Source: Roseivivax lentus
GTDB lineage: Bacteria; Pseudomonadota; Alphaproteobacteria; Rhodobacterales; Rhodobacteraceae
Reading direction: 5' to 3'
Assembly: GCF_900156805.1 (NCBI RefSeq)
Contig: NZ_FTOQ01000001.1
Coordinates: 620,001-684,000, forward strand
DNA: 64,000 nucleotides
Both the position numbers and the translations under genes were made by a program. Of this stretch, positions 1 to 8,633 are shown piece by piece. Every line of letters begins with the position of its first letter. The stretch's first letter is position 1. Below the pieces are notes generated by a model. The model worked only from the letters and a program-made list of their open reading frames with translations. It had not been told where the DNA came from and searched no databases.

Positions 1-350
1 GGCCGGATCGCCAGCGGCAGGACCAGCTCGTTCATGTAGCCGATGGAGCGCATGCCCGCCTGATCGAACACGTCCGGGCGCGGCCAGATCACCGACACAC
101 CCGCGAGGTTCCGCGAACCGCGCCAGCCGAATTCGGGCGGAATGCCCGCATCGCCGGGGGCGCGCCAATAGGTCTTCCAACCCGGGGCGAGCGTCAGGTG
201 CAAGGCGGCGATATGGGTGCCGTCGTCGCGCCGCCAGCCGGGGCGCAGTTCGACCCGGACGATGTCGTCGAACTCGCCCGCCCTGAGGGGGGCGGTGGCG
301 ATAGGCAGCGCGGCGATCAGCGCGAGGGCGAGGCAGAGAAGACGCAACAT
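1..350 (-). CDS. DsbD N-terminal-domain-like periplasmic protein (partial)
   Basis: The gene reads leftward from the ATG at 350 and runs off the window edge, so only the first 116 residues are seen. It opens with a signal peptide (MLRLLCLALALIAALPIATA) followed by a domain with the pattern GWKTYWRAPGDAGIPPEF. That pattern is typical of the periplasmic thiol:disulfide interchange (DsbD N-terminal type) proteins found in Rhodobacterales. The known DsbD role is to pass electrons from the membrane core to periplasmic thiol proteins; whether this protein also has the membrane and thioredoxin parts cannot be seen here. It is divergent from the YqgE gene starting at 475, with 124 bases between them. 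Confidence 0.7.
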   Translation of the reverse strand, partial: MLRLLCLALALIAALPIATAPLRAGEFDDIVRVELRPGWRRDDGTHIAALHLTLAPGWKTYWRAPGDAGIPPEFGWRGSRNLAGVSVIWPRPDVFDQAGMRSIGYMNELVLPLAIR

Positions 351-474
351 GTCCCGATCTCTGCCCCTTTGACGGCGAAATGGAAAGTCACGTCTCGCTG
401 AACGCGCTGACACATTGGATTGCTTGCACGGGCGCGCGCGCGCGGTCATGGTAAAGCCGATGCAAGGACACCCC

Positions 475-1050
475 ATGCCCGAGAGCACCCCATCGACCGA
501 TCTGACCGGCCGCATCCTGATCGCGATGCCGGGCATGGGCGATCCGCGGTTCGACCGCGCGGTGATCTATCTCTGCTCGCATTCGGGCGAGGGCGCGATG
601 GGCCTCATCATCAACAAGACCGCGCCGGGGCTCAGCATGGTGGCGCTTCTGGAGCAGCTCGATATCCCGCCGAGCCCGACCCTGTCTTTCGAGCCGGTCT
701 TCTTCGGCGGTCCGGTGGAGACCGGGCGCGGCTTCGTGCTGCACAGCGCGGATGCGCGCGACGATCCCACCACGCTCAACATCAACGCCGATTTCGCCAT
801 GACCGCGACGCTCGATATCCTCGAGGAGATCGCGGCGGGGCAGGGGCCCGCGCAGCGTCGCATGTGCCTGGGGTATTCCGGCTGGGGGCCGGGCCAGCTC
901 GAGCAGGAATTGCAGCAGAACGGCTGGCTGGTCTGCGATGCCGATCCGGACCTCGTCTTCGGCACGAAACCCGCGCAGATGTGGGAGGCGGCGCTGGGAC
1001 GGTTGGGCGTCTCGGCCCTGATGCTGTCGGCGGAGGGCGGGCAGGCCTGA
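475..1050 (+). CDS. YqgE/AlgH family protein
   Basis: The 191-residue product matches the YqgE/AlgH family over its whole length: LTGRILIAMPGMGDPRFDRA at the start, a GLIINK stretch, FFGGPVETGRGFVLH, and a GYSGWGPGQLEQEL segment. These are the conserved blocks of this soluble family, whose biochemical role is not settled; some members have been linked to transcription regulation. I chose the ATG at 475 because AAGGA at 464-468 lies six bases upstream. In-frame ATGs at 448 and 460 would add residues that the family does not need. Confidence 0.93.
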   Translation: MPESTPSTDLTGRILIAMPGMGDPRFDRAVIYLCSHSGEGAMGLIINKTAPGLSMVALLEQLDIPPSPTLSFEPVFFGGPVETGRGFVLHSADARDDPTTLNINADFAMTATLDILEEIAAGQGPAQRRMCLGYSGWGPGQLEQELQQNGWLVCDADPDLVFGTKPAQMWEAALGRLGVSALMLSAEGGQA

Positions 1051-1147
1051 GCGCTGATGCGCAGCCGGCTCGCAATCCCGTCGCGCGGTATCCTTGCGGC
1101 CCTGGGCCTCTCCGGTCAGGTGCCATCCGCGGCGCGCGACCGAAGAC

Positions 1148-2083
1148 TCAGCGCGGTGCGGCGGCGCGGCTGAGCCGGTCGTTGATCGCGATGCCGAGGC
1201 CCCGATGCGGCACCGGGGCGACGGCGATCACCGGTCGGCCCATCGCATCCAGCGCGTGCAGATGCGCAAAGAGGTTCGCGGCGGCCTCGGTCAGATCCTC
1301 GCGCTCCGACAGGTTCAGATCGCAGGGCATCGGCCCGAAACCGAGCGTGGCCTCGCCCTCTTCCCATTCCGCCGCGTTGAGCCGCATCGCCGCGCGCGGG
1401 GCGTAATGCGAGGGCGTCTGCCCGGGCGCCGAGATCGCCTCGGTATCGTGGCGTCGCGAGACGCGGGTGCCCAGCACCTCGGAGAGCGACTCGATGGCGA
1501 TGCCGCCGGGGCGCAGCAGCGTGGGCCGGCCCGTGAGCCCGAGGATGGTCGATTCGAGACCCACATCGGACGGCCCGCCATCGACCACCGCCTCGATCCG
1601 CCCGTTGAGCGTGGCCAGCACATGCGCGGCCCGCGTCGGGCTGATCCGGCCCGACCGGTTTGCCGAGGGCGCGGCGATGCCGCCGCCGAACGCGCGCAGA
1701 AGCTGGCGCGCGACGGGATGGGCGGGCATGCGGATGCCGACGCTGTCGAGCCCCGCCGTGACCAGCGAGGAGACCCGCGCGCCGGGCCTCAGCGGCAGCA
1801 CCAGCGTCAGCGGGCCGGGCCAGAACGCCGCCGCCAGCGCCTCCGCCGTCTCCGACCAGACCGCGAGTTCGCGGGCCTGCTCCAGCGTCGCCACGTGCAC
1901 GATCAGGGGATTGAAGCTGGGCCGGTCCTTGGCCTCGAAGATGCGCGCCACGGCGATATCGGAGGCCGCATCGGCACCCAGCCCGTAGACCGTTTCGGTC
2001 GGAAAGGCGACGCGTCCGCCCGCGCGCCAGATCTCCACGGCGCGGGCAATATCGGCGTCGGCGGGCGTTAGACGTATCGTCAC
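1148..2083 (-). CDS. L-threonylcarbamoyladenylate synthase (Sua5/TsaC family)
   Basis: This enzyme makes threonylcarbamoyl-AMP from threonine, bicarbonate and ATP, the first step of the t6A37 modification of ANN-decoding tRNAs. The YrdC core is clear: PTETVYGLGADA near the N-terminus, the substrate loop EAKDRPSFNPLIVHV, then a C-terminal Sua5 domain beginning around SQTPSHYAPRA-type residues (here GQTPSHYAPRA). The length of about 311 residues fits the two-domain Sua5 form rather than the short TsaC form. The start chosen is GTG at 2083 (VTIRLTPADAD), since homology begins there; an in-frame ATG at 2140 would add 19 basic residues without family support. It is convergent with the YqgE gene. 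Confidence 0.92.
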   Translation of the reverse strand: MTIRLTPADADIARAVEIWRAGGRVAFPTETVYGLGADAASDIAVARIFEAKDRPSFNPLIVHVATLEQARELAVWSETAEALAAAFWPGPLTLVLPLRPGARVSSLVTAGLDSVGIRMPAHPVARQLLRAFGGGIAAPSANRSGRISPTRAAHVLATLNGRIEAVVDGGPSDVGLESTILGLTGRPTLLRPGGIAIESLSEVLGTRVSRRHDTEAISAPGQTPSHYAPRAAMRLNAAEWEEGEATLGFGPMPCDLNLSEREDLTEAAANLFAHLHALDAMGRPVIAVAPVPHRGLGIAINDRLSRAAAPR

Positions 2084-2237
2084 TCTGCGTTCCGCTCTTC
2101 TCGTGACGCCGCGTTTCGGTTGCCCGTTCCGGCCCGGCACGACACTTTCGGCTCAGCAGGCATCGGGTGCCCGCGCTTGGATAGGGCGCGGTGGTACGTC
2201 AACCGGACCCGATTGCCAAGATGCCCACGAGGACCCA

Positions 2238-3935
2238 ATGCCCTATACCTCTCCTGTTTCCGATTTCCGTTTCCTGTTCGATCACGTGGTCGACCTCGCC
2301 CGGGCCACCGAGACCGAGCTTTACGCCGATGCGACGCCCGACGTGATCGAGGCGATCCTGACCGAGGCCGGCAAGCTCTGCGACGAGGTGGTGGCCCCCA
2401 CACGCCGCGCGGGCGATACGCATCCGGCGGTTCTGGAGAACGGGGTCGTGCGCACCTCGCCCGGGTTCAAGGAAGCCTATCAACAGATCGCCGAAGGCGG
2501 CTGGGTGGCCATCGCCGCCTCGCCCGAGCATGGCGGGATGGGCCTGCCGCAGGCCATCGCCACCGCGGTCAACGACATGCTGTCGGCGGCGAACCTGTCG
2601 CTGCAGCTCTGCCCGCTTCTGAGCCAGGGCCAGATCGATGCGATCGAGGCGCATGGATCGGACGCGCAGAAGGCGCTCTACCTGCCCAAGCTGATCTCGG
2701 GCGAATGGACCGGCACGATGAACCTCACCGAACCGCAGGCGGGATCGGATGTGGGCGCCGCACGCGCCAAGGCCGAGCCCAACGGCGACGGCTCCTACGC
2801 GGTGTCGGGGCAGAAGATCTACATCTCCTGGGGCGATCACGACGTGGCCGAGAATGTCTGCCATCTCGTCCTAGCGCGTTTGCCCGGCGCGCCCGAGGGC
2901 ACCAAGGGTCTGAGCCTGTTCCTCGTGCCGAAATACATCCCCGACGAGGACGGCACGCTCGGCGCGGCCAATTCCCTGCGCGTCGTCTCCCTCGAGGAGA
3001 AGATGGGCATCCACGGCTCGCCCACGGCGGTGATGGAATACGACCGCGCGACGGGCTGGCTCGTCGGTGCCGAGGGCGCGGGCATGAAGGCGATGTTCAC
3101 GATGATGAACAACGCGCGGCTCGGCGTCGGCGCGCAGGGCGTCGGCATCGCCGAGGGCGCCTATCAGCACGCGTTGGCCTATGCGATGGACCGCAAGCAG
3201 GGCGCGACCGCCAGCATCGTCGATCACGCCGATGTGCGGCGCATGCTGGCCTCGATGAAGGCCGACATCTTCGCGGCCCGGGCGATCACGCTCGCCTGCG
3301 GCACCGCGATCGACATGGCCCGCGCCACCGGCGAACGGGACTGGGACGCGCGCGCCGCGCTGCTGACCCCGATCGCCAAGGCCTTCGGCACCGAGGTCGG
3401 GATGCGCGTCGCCGATGACGGCGTGCAGGTCCATGGCGGCATGGGCTTCATCGAGGAGACGGGCGCGGCGCAATATCTGCGCGACGTGCGCGTGACCGCG
3501 ATCTACGAAGGCACCAATGGCATCCAGGCGATGGATCTGGTGGCGCGCAAGATGATGGATGGCGGCGAGGCGGCCTTCGCGCTGCTCGACGAGATCGAGG
3601 AAGTGGCCGAGACCGCGCGCGCGACCCTGCCCGATCTGGCCACCCCGGTCTGGCAGGCGACCGAGACGCTGCGCGAGGCGGTCGAATGGCTGGTCGCCGA
3701 GAGCAACATGAACGCGCGTTTCGCGGGCTCCGTGCCGTTCCTCATGGCCTTTGCCCGGGTGCTCGGCAGCTATTACCACCTGCGCGCCGCGATGGCCGAG
3801 CCCGAGGGCAGCCGCGCCCGCCTCGCGCGGTTCTACATTACCCGGCTTCTGCCCGAACATGCCGGGCTCATCGCCCATGCCCGCAGCGGGGCGGAGGATC
3901 TCTTTGCGATCACGCCCGACGATCTGGCGGCATGA
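2238..3935 (+). CDS. Long-type acyl-CoA dehydrogenase with C-terminal extension (DmdC-like)
   Basis: A 565-residue FAD-dependent acyl-CoA dehydrogenase. It starts with the short N-terminal domain of the long subfamily, then shows TGTMNLTEPQAGSDVGA, the flavin-binding segment of the family, and VTAIYEGTNGIQ, which holds the catalytic glutamate. The C-terminal extension after about residue 460 separates it from ordinary 380-residue dehydrogenases. Members of this subfamily include 3-methylthiopropanoyl-CoA dehydrogenase (DmdC) of marine Rhodobacterales, but several paralogues of unknown substrate exist, so the substrate is not assigned. The ATG at 2238 follows GAGGA at 2229-2233. The stop overlaps the start of the MBL-fold gene, indicating translational coupling. 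Confidence 0.9.
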   Translation: MPYTSPVSDFRFLFDHVVDLARATETELYADATPDVIEAILTEAGKLCDEVVAPTRRAGDTHPAVLENGVVRTSPGFKEAYQQIAEGGWVAIAASPEHGGMGLPQAIATAVNDMLSAANLSLQLCPLLSQGQIDAIEAHGSDAQKALYLPKLISGEWTGTMNLTEPQAGSDVGAARAKAEPNGDGSYAVSGQKIYISWGDHDVAENVCHLVLARLPGAPEGTKGLSLFLVPKYIPDEDGTLGAANSLRVVSLEEKMGIHGSPTAVMEYDRATGWLVGAEGAGMKAMFTMMNNARLGVGAQGVGIAEGAYQHALAYAMDRKQGATASIVDHADVRRMLASMKADIFAARAITLACGTAIDMARATGERDWDARAALLTPIAKAFGTEVGMRVADDGVQVHGGMGFIEETGAAQYLRDVRVTAIYEGTNGIQAMDLVARKMMDGGEAAFALLDEIEEVAETARATLPDLATPVWQATETLREAVEWLVAESNMNARFAGSVPFLMAFARVLGSYYHLRAAMAEPEGSRARLARFYITRLLPEHAGLIAHARSGAEDLFAITPDDLAA

Positions 3936-4975
3936 GCCCCGCGGCGCGCGCCGGCATAAGATACCCCTGGGCCGAGCCGCCCGCCGAGGGCGCGGCCCTC
4001 GAGGTGGCGGAGGGCATCCTGTGGCTGCGCCTGCCGCTGCCCATGGCGCTCGACCACGTCAATGTCTTCGCCCTCGATGAGGGCGAGGGCTGGACGCTGG
4101 TCGATACCGGCATGCATTCGCGCCGCTCCGTCGCGCTGTGGGAGGCGATCCTCGCGGGTCCGCTTGCGGGCAAGCCCGTCACCCGTGTGATCCTGACCCA
4201 TCACCATCCCGACCATGTGGGTATGGCGGGCTGGTTCCGCAAAGTGCATGGCGCGGAGCTCTGGACCACGCGCACGGCGATGCTGATGGCGCGGATGCTG
4301 ACCCTCGACGAGCAGGCCGTGCCCACGCCCGAGACGCTGGAATTCTGGCGCAATTGCGGGATGGAGCCGCGCATCTACGCCGAACGCGAGGCGGGGCGCC
4401 CGTTCAACTTCGCCGACATGGTGCACCCGCTGCCGCTGGGCTACCGGCGGATCAAGGAGGGCGACGTGATCCGCGTGGGCGGGCGCGACTGGGATGTGCG
4501 CATCGGCAACGGCCATGCGCCCGAGCACGCCACGCTCTGGTCCCGCGACGACGATCTGGTGCTGGCGGGCGATCAGATCCTGCCCTCGATCAGCTCCAAT
4601 ATCGGCGTCTACGCGACCGAGCCGCTGGCCGACCCGGTGGGCGACTGGATCGAGGCCTGCGAACGGCTGAGCGATCATGCCCGGCCCGAGCACCTCGTGC
4701 TCGGCGGCCACAAGCTGCCCTTCACCGGCCTGCCCATGCGGCTGCGGCAGCTGATCGACAATCACCACGGCGCGCTACACCGGCTGCATCGCCATCTCGA
4801 CGTGCCGAAACCGGCCACCGCCTGCTTTCCACCGCTCTTCAAGCGGCGGATCGGCGATTCGGAATACGGGCTGGCCATGGTCGAGGCGATGGCGCATTGC
4901 CTGCACCTCTGGCATGACGGGCGCGCGGAGCGGAGCATCGGCGAGAACGACGCGTGGCTCTTTCGCGCGATCTGA
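3932..4975 (+). CDS. MBL-fold metallo-hydrolase
   Basis: The 347-residue product carries the metallo-beta-lactamase metal-binding signature HHHPDHVG near residue 90, preceded by the typical DTGMHS turn. Later family ligands are seen as GNGHAPEH, LAGDQILP and GGHKLPF. The C-terminal part, after LIDNHHGAL, resembles the helical tail of the LACTB2-like branch. Such enzymes hydrolyse thioesters, esters or phosphodiesters; linkage to the acyl-CoA dehydrogenase through an ATGA overlap makes an acyl-thioester substrate plausible, but this is inference. The ATG at 3932 is fixed by that overlap. Confidence 0.88.
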   Translation: MSPAARAGIRYPWAEPPAEGAALEVAEGILWLRLPLPMALDHVNVFALDEGEGWTLVDTGMHSRRSVALWEAILAGPLAGKPVTRVILTHHHPDHVGMAGWFRKVHGAELWTTRTAMLMARMLTLDEQAVPTPETLEFWRNCGMEPRIYAEREAGRPFNFADMVHPLPLGYRRIKEGDVIRVGGRDWDVRIGNGHAPEHATLWSRDDDLVLAGDQILPSISSNIGVYATEPLADPVGDWIEACERLSDHARPEHLVLGGHKLPFTGLPMRLRQLIDNHHGALHRLHRHLDVPKPATACFPPLFKRRIGDSEYGLAMVEAMAHCLHLWHDGRAERSIGENDAWLFRAI

Positions 4976-5073
4976 CGCGGAAAGCGTCAACTGCGACTTC
5001 CGGTGCCCGTGACAGCCGCTTTCGAATCCGCTATCCCGCGAACAAATCGCGTCACTGGGAAGGAACGACCGAG

Positions 5074-5208
5074 ATGGCTGAGCACAAGCACGGTGAGATG
5101 GACACGACCGAGCAGGAGAAGACCTTCGAGGGTTTCGTCAATTTCACGATCCGCACGGTGATCGTGATCCTTGTTGCGGTGGTGCTGCTTGCGATCTTCA
5201 ACGGCTGA
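5074..5208 (+). CDS. aa3-type cytochrome c oxidase subunit IV
   Basis: A 44-residue single-span membrane protein: a charged N-terminus (MAEHKHGEMDTTEQEKTFEG) followed by one hydrophobic helix, FTIRTVIVILVAVVLLAIFNG. This size and pattern match the small subunit IV of bacterial aa3 cytochrome c oxidases in Rhodobacter and Paracoccus, which is not needed for catalysis. The ATG at 5074 has AAGGAACGA upstream at about 5060-5068. As in relatives, it is not next to the other oxidase subunits. Confidence 0.88.
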   Translation: MAEHKHGEMDTTEQEKTFEGFVNFTIRTVIVILVAVVLLAIFNG

Positions 5209-5851
5209 TCCGGCCCCCATCGGTCACCGCATACGCGCCGTCGCGGCGGCACTGGGTCTCGCCGCCCTCGCGGGCTGCGCGACGAACCCCTCGGGCGTGC
5301 CGGATGCCAGCCCGGAGGCCGTGGCGCAGGCCGCCTATCGCCATGACGGCCCGCCCGCCATCACGCTCTACACCATGGTGTCGAACAATTCCGGCGCGGG
5401 CGCGCATTCGAGCCTGATGATCAACGCCTCCGAGCGGGTGATCTTCGATCCCGCGGGCAGCGTCCGGCATTCGCGCCTCGCCGAACGGGGTGATGTGCTT
5501 TACGGCGTCACGCCCGAGATCGCGCGCTTTTACGAACTGGCCCATGCGCGCGAGACCTATCACGTGGTCGTCCAGCGCCTCGAGGTCAGTCCCGAGGTCG
5601 CCGAGCAGGCGCTGCAGCTGGCCCGCACGAACGGGCGCGTGGCACAGGCCTTCTGCACCATGGCGACCTCCGGTCTTCTGCGGCAGCTTCCGGGCTTCGA
5701 CGGCATCGGTCAGACCTTCTTTCCGCTGGGCCTGTTGGAGGATTTCGAACGCCTGCCCGGCGTCGAGACGCGGCGCGTCTACGACAATGACGGCGACGAC
5801 AAATCCACCGCCATCGCCGATTTCGAGGCGGTGGCCGTGCCGGGCGGCTGA
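5189..5851 (+). CDS. Putative lipoprotein of unknown function
   Basis: The frame encodes a hydrophobic leader ending in the lipobox LAALAGC at about residues 25-31, so the mature protein would be a lipid-anchored envelope protein of about 190 residues. I do not recognise a catalytic motif. HSSLMINASERVIFDPAGS is suggestive of proteins of the same kind seen next to coxIV-like genes in Rhodobacterales. The start is uncertain: no ATG or GTG lies near the leader. TTG codons at 5171, 5174 and 5189 are available, all overlapping the coxIV reading frame; 5189 gives the most normal signal peptide. Translation is therefore probably coupled to coxIV. Confidence 0.7.
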   Translation: MRSSTADPAPIGHRIRAVAAALGLAALAGCATNPSGVPDASPEAVAQAAYRHDGPPAITLYTMVSNNSGAGAHSSLMINASERVIFDPAGSVRHSRLAERGDVLYGVTPEIARFYELAHARETYHVVVQRLEVSPEVAEQALQLARTNGRVAQAFCTMATSGLLRQLPGFDGIGQTFFPLGLLEDFERLPGVETRRVYDNDGDDKSTAIADFEAVAVPGG

Positions 5852-5944
5852 TTTTTCGGGGCGGGTCCGGCGCGGCCTGCTTTTCGCGCCACGATCCGGT
5901 CGGCCTCGGATATCGGCGGAACTGCCAGGTCCGCGGGGACGCGC

Positions 5945-6271
5945 TCAGCTGAGGAAGCCGAGCCCCAGCACGAGGATCGCCGCACCGGTGCCCATCGCCG
6001 CCAGCACGTTCCTGGTGAAATAGGCCACGGCCAGCGTGGCGATGCCCGCGGTGAAGCGCACCGGCTCGAACTCGCCATCCGTGGCGCGCGGCCAGACCAG
6101 AAGCGGCGCGATCAGCGCCGGCAGGATCGCCACCGCCGTGTAGCGCAGGTGCCGCAGCAGCCAGGGCGGCAAGGGCCGGTCGCCGACCAGCCCCAGAAAG
6201 ACGAAGCGCAGCGCGAAGCTGCCCGCGCCGAGGGTCAGGATCACCGTCCAGAGCGTGTCCGTGTCGATCAT
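5945..6271 (-). CDS. azlD: AzlD-family branched-chain amino acid export subunit
   Basis: A 108-residue protein with three to four membrane spans and the AzlD features FALRFVFLGL, LRHLRYTAVAILPALIAPLL and YFTRNVLAAMGTG. AzlD is the small partner of AzlC; together they form a branched-chain amino acid exporter in the inner membrane. The start overlaps the azlC stop (GTGATG at 6274-6269), so either the GTG or the following ATG could be used; the ATG at 6271 is preferred. Confidence 0.88.
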   Translation of the reverse strand: MIDTDTLWTVILTLGAGSFALRFVFLGLVGDRPLPPWLLRHLRYTAVAILPALIAPLLVWPRATDGEFEPVRFTAGIATLAVAYFTRNVLAAMGTGAAILVLGLGFLS

Positions 6272-6981
6272 CACGCGGGCTCCAGCCCGAGGCGGCGTTC
6301 GGTCTCGGCGCCCGCGATCATACCGGCGATGCCGCCCACCATCAGGCCGAGATTGTAGGGCAGGCCCGCCGCCAGCAGCGACACCACCACGGCGACGAAG
6401 GCCGCGGCCATGTGCGCGGGGGTGCGCAGCATCGGCCCAATCATGGCCAGGAAGGCGATGGGCAGCGCGAAATCGAGGCCGTAGCCCGTCGAGATGCTCT
6501 CGCCCAGAAGCGCGCCCGCGACCGTGGCCACGTACCAGAACGGGCAGATCGGCGTCATCACCCCCATGAAATAGGCGAACCGCTGCGCCCGGGTCTGCTC
6601 AGGCCGCAATTCGTATTCTAGGATCGAGCAGGCATAGGTCTGATCGACGAGGAAATAGGCCACGAGCGCGCGCTTCCACAGCGGCAGGCCGCCGAGATAG
6701 GGTGTGATCGAGGCCGAATACATCGCCATGCGCAGGTTGATCGCCAGCGCGGAAAGGATCACGATGAGGGTGGGCGCCTGGTCCTGCATCAGCTGCAGCG
6801 CGGTGAATTGCGCGGCCCCCGCGATCACCACGACCGAAAAGGACAGCGCCTCGAAGACCGAAAGCCCCGCCTCGGTGGCCAGAACCCCGAACAGGAGGGC
6901 GAAGGGCACGATCACCAGAAGGAAGGGAAGGCCATCCTCGACGCCGCGCCGATAGCTTGACTTTGCCTCTCTGTCGGCCAT
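6271..6981 (-). CDS. azlC: AzlC-family branched-chain amino acid permease
   Basis: The 236-residue product is a multi-span membrane protein with the AzlC hallmarks: GVEDGLPFLLVIVPFALLFG at the N-terminus, FSVVVIAGAAQFTALQL, and LRMAMYSASITPYLG. It is the main subunit of an AzlCD amino acid exporter. The ATG at 6981 lies downstream of a GAGGGCAGAG stretch on the minus strand; a GTG at 6984 is an alternative. It is divergent from fdhD with about 60 bases between the two starts. Confidence 0.9.
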   Translation of the reverse strand: MADREAKSSYRRGVEDGLPFLLVIVPFALLFGVLATEAGLSVFEALSFSVVVIAGAAQFTALQLMQDQAPTLIVILSALAINLRMAMYSASITPYLGGLPLWKRALVAYFLVDQTYACSILEYELRPEQTRAQRFAYFMGVMTPICPFWYVATVAGALLGESISTGYGLDFALPIAFLAMIGPMLRTPAHMAAAFVAVVVSLLAAGLPYNLGLMVGGIAGMIAGAETERRLGLEPA

Positions 6982-7042
6982 CACTCTGCCCTCCGAACCA
7001 CCCTGGTCTCCGGGCCTTAGTCCCCAGCGAAGGAAAGTGCAA

Positions 7043-7927
7043 TTGTCCGACCAGACCGAGCCCGACAGCCCCTATCTGATCGCGCCCGACCCGGCCCGCG
7101 CGGGCCTGACGCGCGCCGTCACCGGCACCGACCAGACCGGCGCCGAGGTCACCATCCCGGTGGTGGAGGAGCGGCCCCTGACCATCTATCTCAACGGTCA
7201 GGAAATCGTGACGGCGATGACGATCGGCGATTACCCCGAATTCCTCGCGGTCGGATTCCTGCGCAACCAGGGCATGTTGGCCGATGGCGAGACGGTGACC
7301 GGCATCGACTTCGACGAGGAGCTTGAGACCGTCGTGGTGCGCACCGCCTCGGCCACCACCTTCGAGGAGAAGATGAAGAAGAAGACGCGCACCTCGGGGT
7401 GCGCGGTGGGGACCGTCTTCGGCGACATGATGGAGGGGCTCGAAGGGCTGACGCTGCCCGCGACCGAGGTGCGGGCCTCGTGGCTCTACGCGCTCGCGCA
7501 CAAGATCAACACGACGCCCTCGCTCTATCTCGAGGCGGGCGCGATCCACGGTACGGTGCTTTGCCACGGCGACCGGCCGCTCGTCTACATGGAGGATGTC
7601 GGGCGGCACAACGCGGTCGACAAGATCGCGGGCTGGATGTTCCTCAACGGCGAGGATGCGGCGGACAAGATCCTCTACACGACCGGGCGGCTGACCTCGG
7701 AGATGGTCATCAAGACCGCGCTGATGGGCATTCCGGTGCTGGCCTCGCGCTCGGGCTTCACCGCCTGGGGGGTGGAGATCGCCCGGCAGGTCGGGCTGAC
7801 CTGCATCGGGCGGATGCGCGGGCAGCGCTTCACCTGCCTTTCGGGCGAGGACCGGCTGATCCGCGACGCCGATCCGGGCAGCGTTCCGGACGAGGCCCGC
7901 AAGAGCCGTCGCAAGGGGGCGGCGTGA
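7043..7927 (+). CDS. fdhD: Formate dehydrogenase accessory sulfurtransferase FdhD
   Basis: FdhD takes sulfur from a cysteine desulfurase and places it on the molybdenum cofactor of formate dehydrogenase. The sequence shows the family blocks: DYPEFLAVGFLRNQGM, the flexible cysteine loop RTSGCAVGTVFG, VLCHGDRPLVYMEDVGRHNA and TTGRLTSEMVIKTALMGIPV. Only one cysteine is present in the loop, where the E. coli-type protein has a CxxC pair. The start is likely TTG at 7043, seven bases after AAGGAA at 7030-7035; a GTG at 7037 would be too close to that ribosome site. It heads a molybdenum-cofactor operon with mobA, mobB and moeA. Confidence 0.93.
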   Translation: MSDQTEPDSPYLIAPDPARAGLTRAVTGTDQTGAEVTIPVVEERPLTIYLNGQEIVTAMTIGDYPEFLAVGFLRNQGMLADGETVTGIDFDEELETVVVRTASATTFEEKMKKKTRTSGCAVGTVFGDMMEGLEGLTLPATEVRASWLYALAHKINTTPSLYLEAGAIHGTVLCHGDRPLVYMEDVGRHNAVDKIAGWMFLNGEDAADKILYTTGRLTSEMVIKTALMGIPVLASRSGFTAWGVEIARQVGLTCIGRMRGQRFTCLSGEDRLIRDADPGSVPDEARKSRRKGAA

Positions 7928-7928
7928 C

Positions 7929-7974
7929 GGAATTTTCGCAAAATTCCGGGCAGAAAATGACCCATTTTCTGCCC
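7929..7974. repeat. Two back-to-back perfect hairpins between fdhD and mobA
   Basis: The 73-base gap between fdhD and mobA holds two adjoining inverted repeats. The first has arms GGAATTTT (7929-7936) and AAAATTCC (7940-7947) with a three-base loop. The second has 12-base arms GGGCAGAAAATG (7948-7959) and CATTTTCTGCCC (7963-7974) with loop ACC. Both are AT-rich at the core in a GC-rich genome. They could act as an RNA processing or stability element, a weak attenuator, or a short dispersed palindromic repeat; there is no following T-run, so a classical terminator is unlikely. Confidence 0.75.
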
Positions 7975-8000
7975 CCGCCCGTGGTGGCGGAGCGCGCATC

Positions 8001-8633
8001 ATGACCCTGCCGCCGGGGGTGATCCTCGCGGGCGGGCGCGCCACGCGGATGGGCGGCGGCGACAAGGGCCTCCTGCCGCTCGGCGAGGGGCGCCTGATCG
8101 ACCGGGTGCTCGCGCGGCTGCGGCCGCAGGTGGGCGCCATCGCGCTCAATGCCAATGGCGATCCGGCACGGTTCGCCGATCTCGGCCTGCCGGTCATCCC
8201 GGACACGCTGGCGGACCATCCCGGCCCGCTCGCGGGGGTGCTGGCCGGGCTCGACTGGGCCGCGGCCACCGGCGCGGAGACCATCGTGACCGTCGCCGCC
8301 GACACGCCGTTCTTTCCGCGCGACCTCGTGGCCCGGCTGCAGGAGGCGGCGGCGGGCATGACCCATCCGCTGGTCCTCGCCGCCACCACGGGCGATGCGG
8401 AGACGAAAAGCCGCTCCCGCTCGGGCCTCATTCGCCACCCGACCTTCGGGCTCTGGCCGGTGGCGCTGCGTGACGATCTGCGTGCGGCCCTGCAGGACGG
8501 TCTGAAAAAGGTCGTGCTCTGGACCGAGCGGCATGGCGGGCGCGAGGCGGTGTTTCCCGGCGGCGATGTCGATCCTTTCTTCAACGTCAACACGCCGGAC
8601 GACCTGGCGCGCGCGGAGGCGCTTCTGCCATGA
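8001..8633 (+). CDS. mobA: Molybdenum cofactor guanylyltransferase MobA
   Basis: MobA joins GMP from GTP to molybdopterin to give the molybdopterin guanine dinucleotide used by DMSO-reductase-family enzymes such as formate dehydrogenase. The 210-residue protein starts with the nucleotide-binding signature GVILAGGRATRMGGGDKGL, and continues with DTLADHPGPLAGVLAGLDWA and VAADTPFFP, which hold the metal and GTP ligands, ending in the NVNTPDDL block common in this family. The stop overlaps the ATG of mobB by four bases. Confidence 0.96.
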   Translation: MTLPPGVILAGGRATRMGGGDKGLLPLGEGRLIDRVLARLRPQVGAIALNANGDPARFADLGLPVIPDTLADHPGPLAGVLAGLDWAAATGAETIVTVAADTPFFPRDLVARLQEAAAGMTHPLVLAATTGDAETKSRSRSGLIRHPTFGLWPVALRDDLRAALQDGLKKVVLWTERHGGREAVFPGGDVDPFFNVNTPDDLARAEALLP

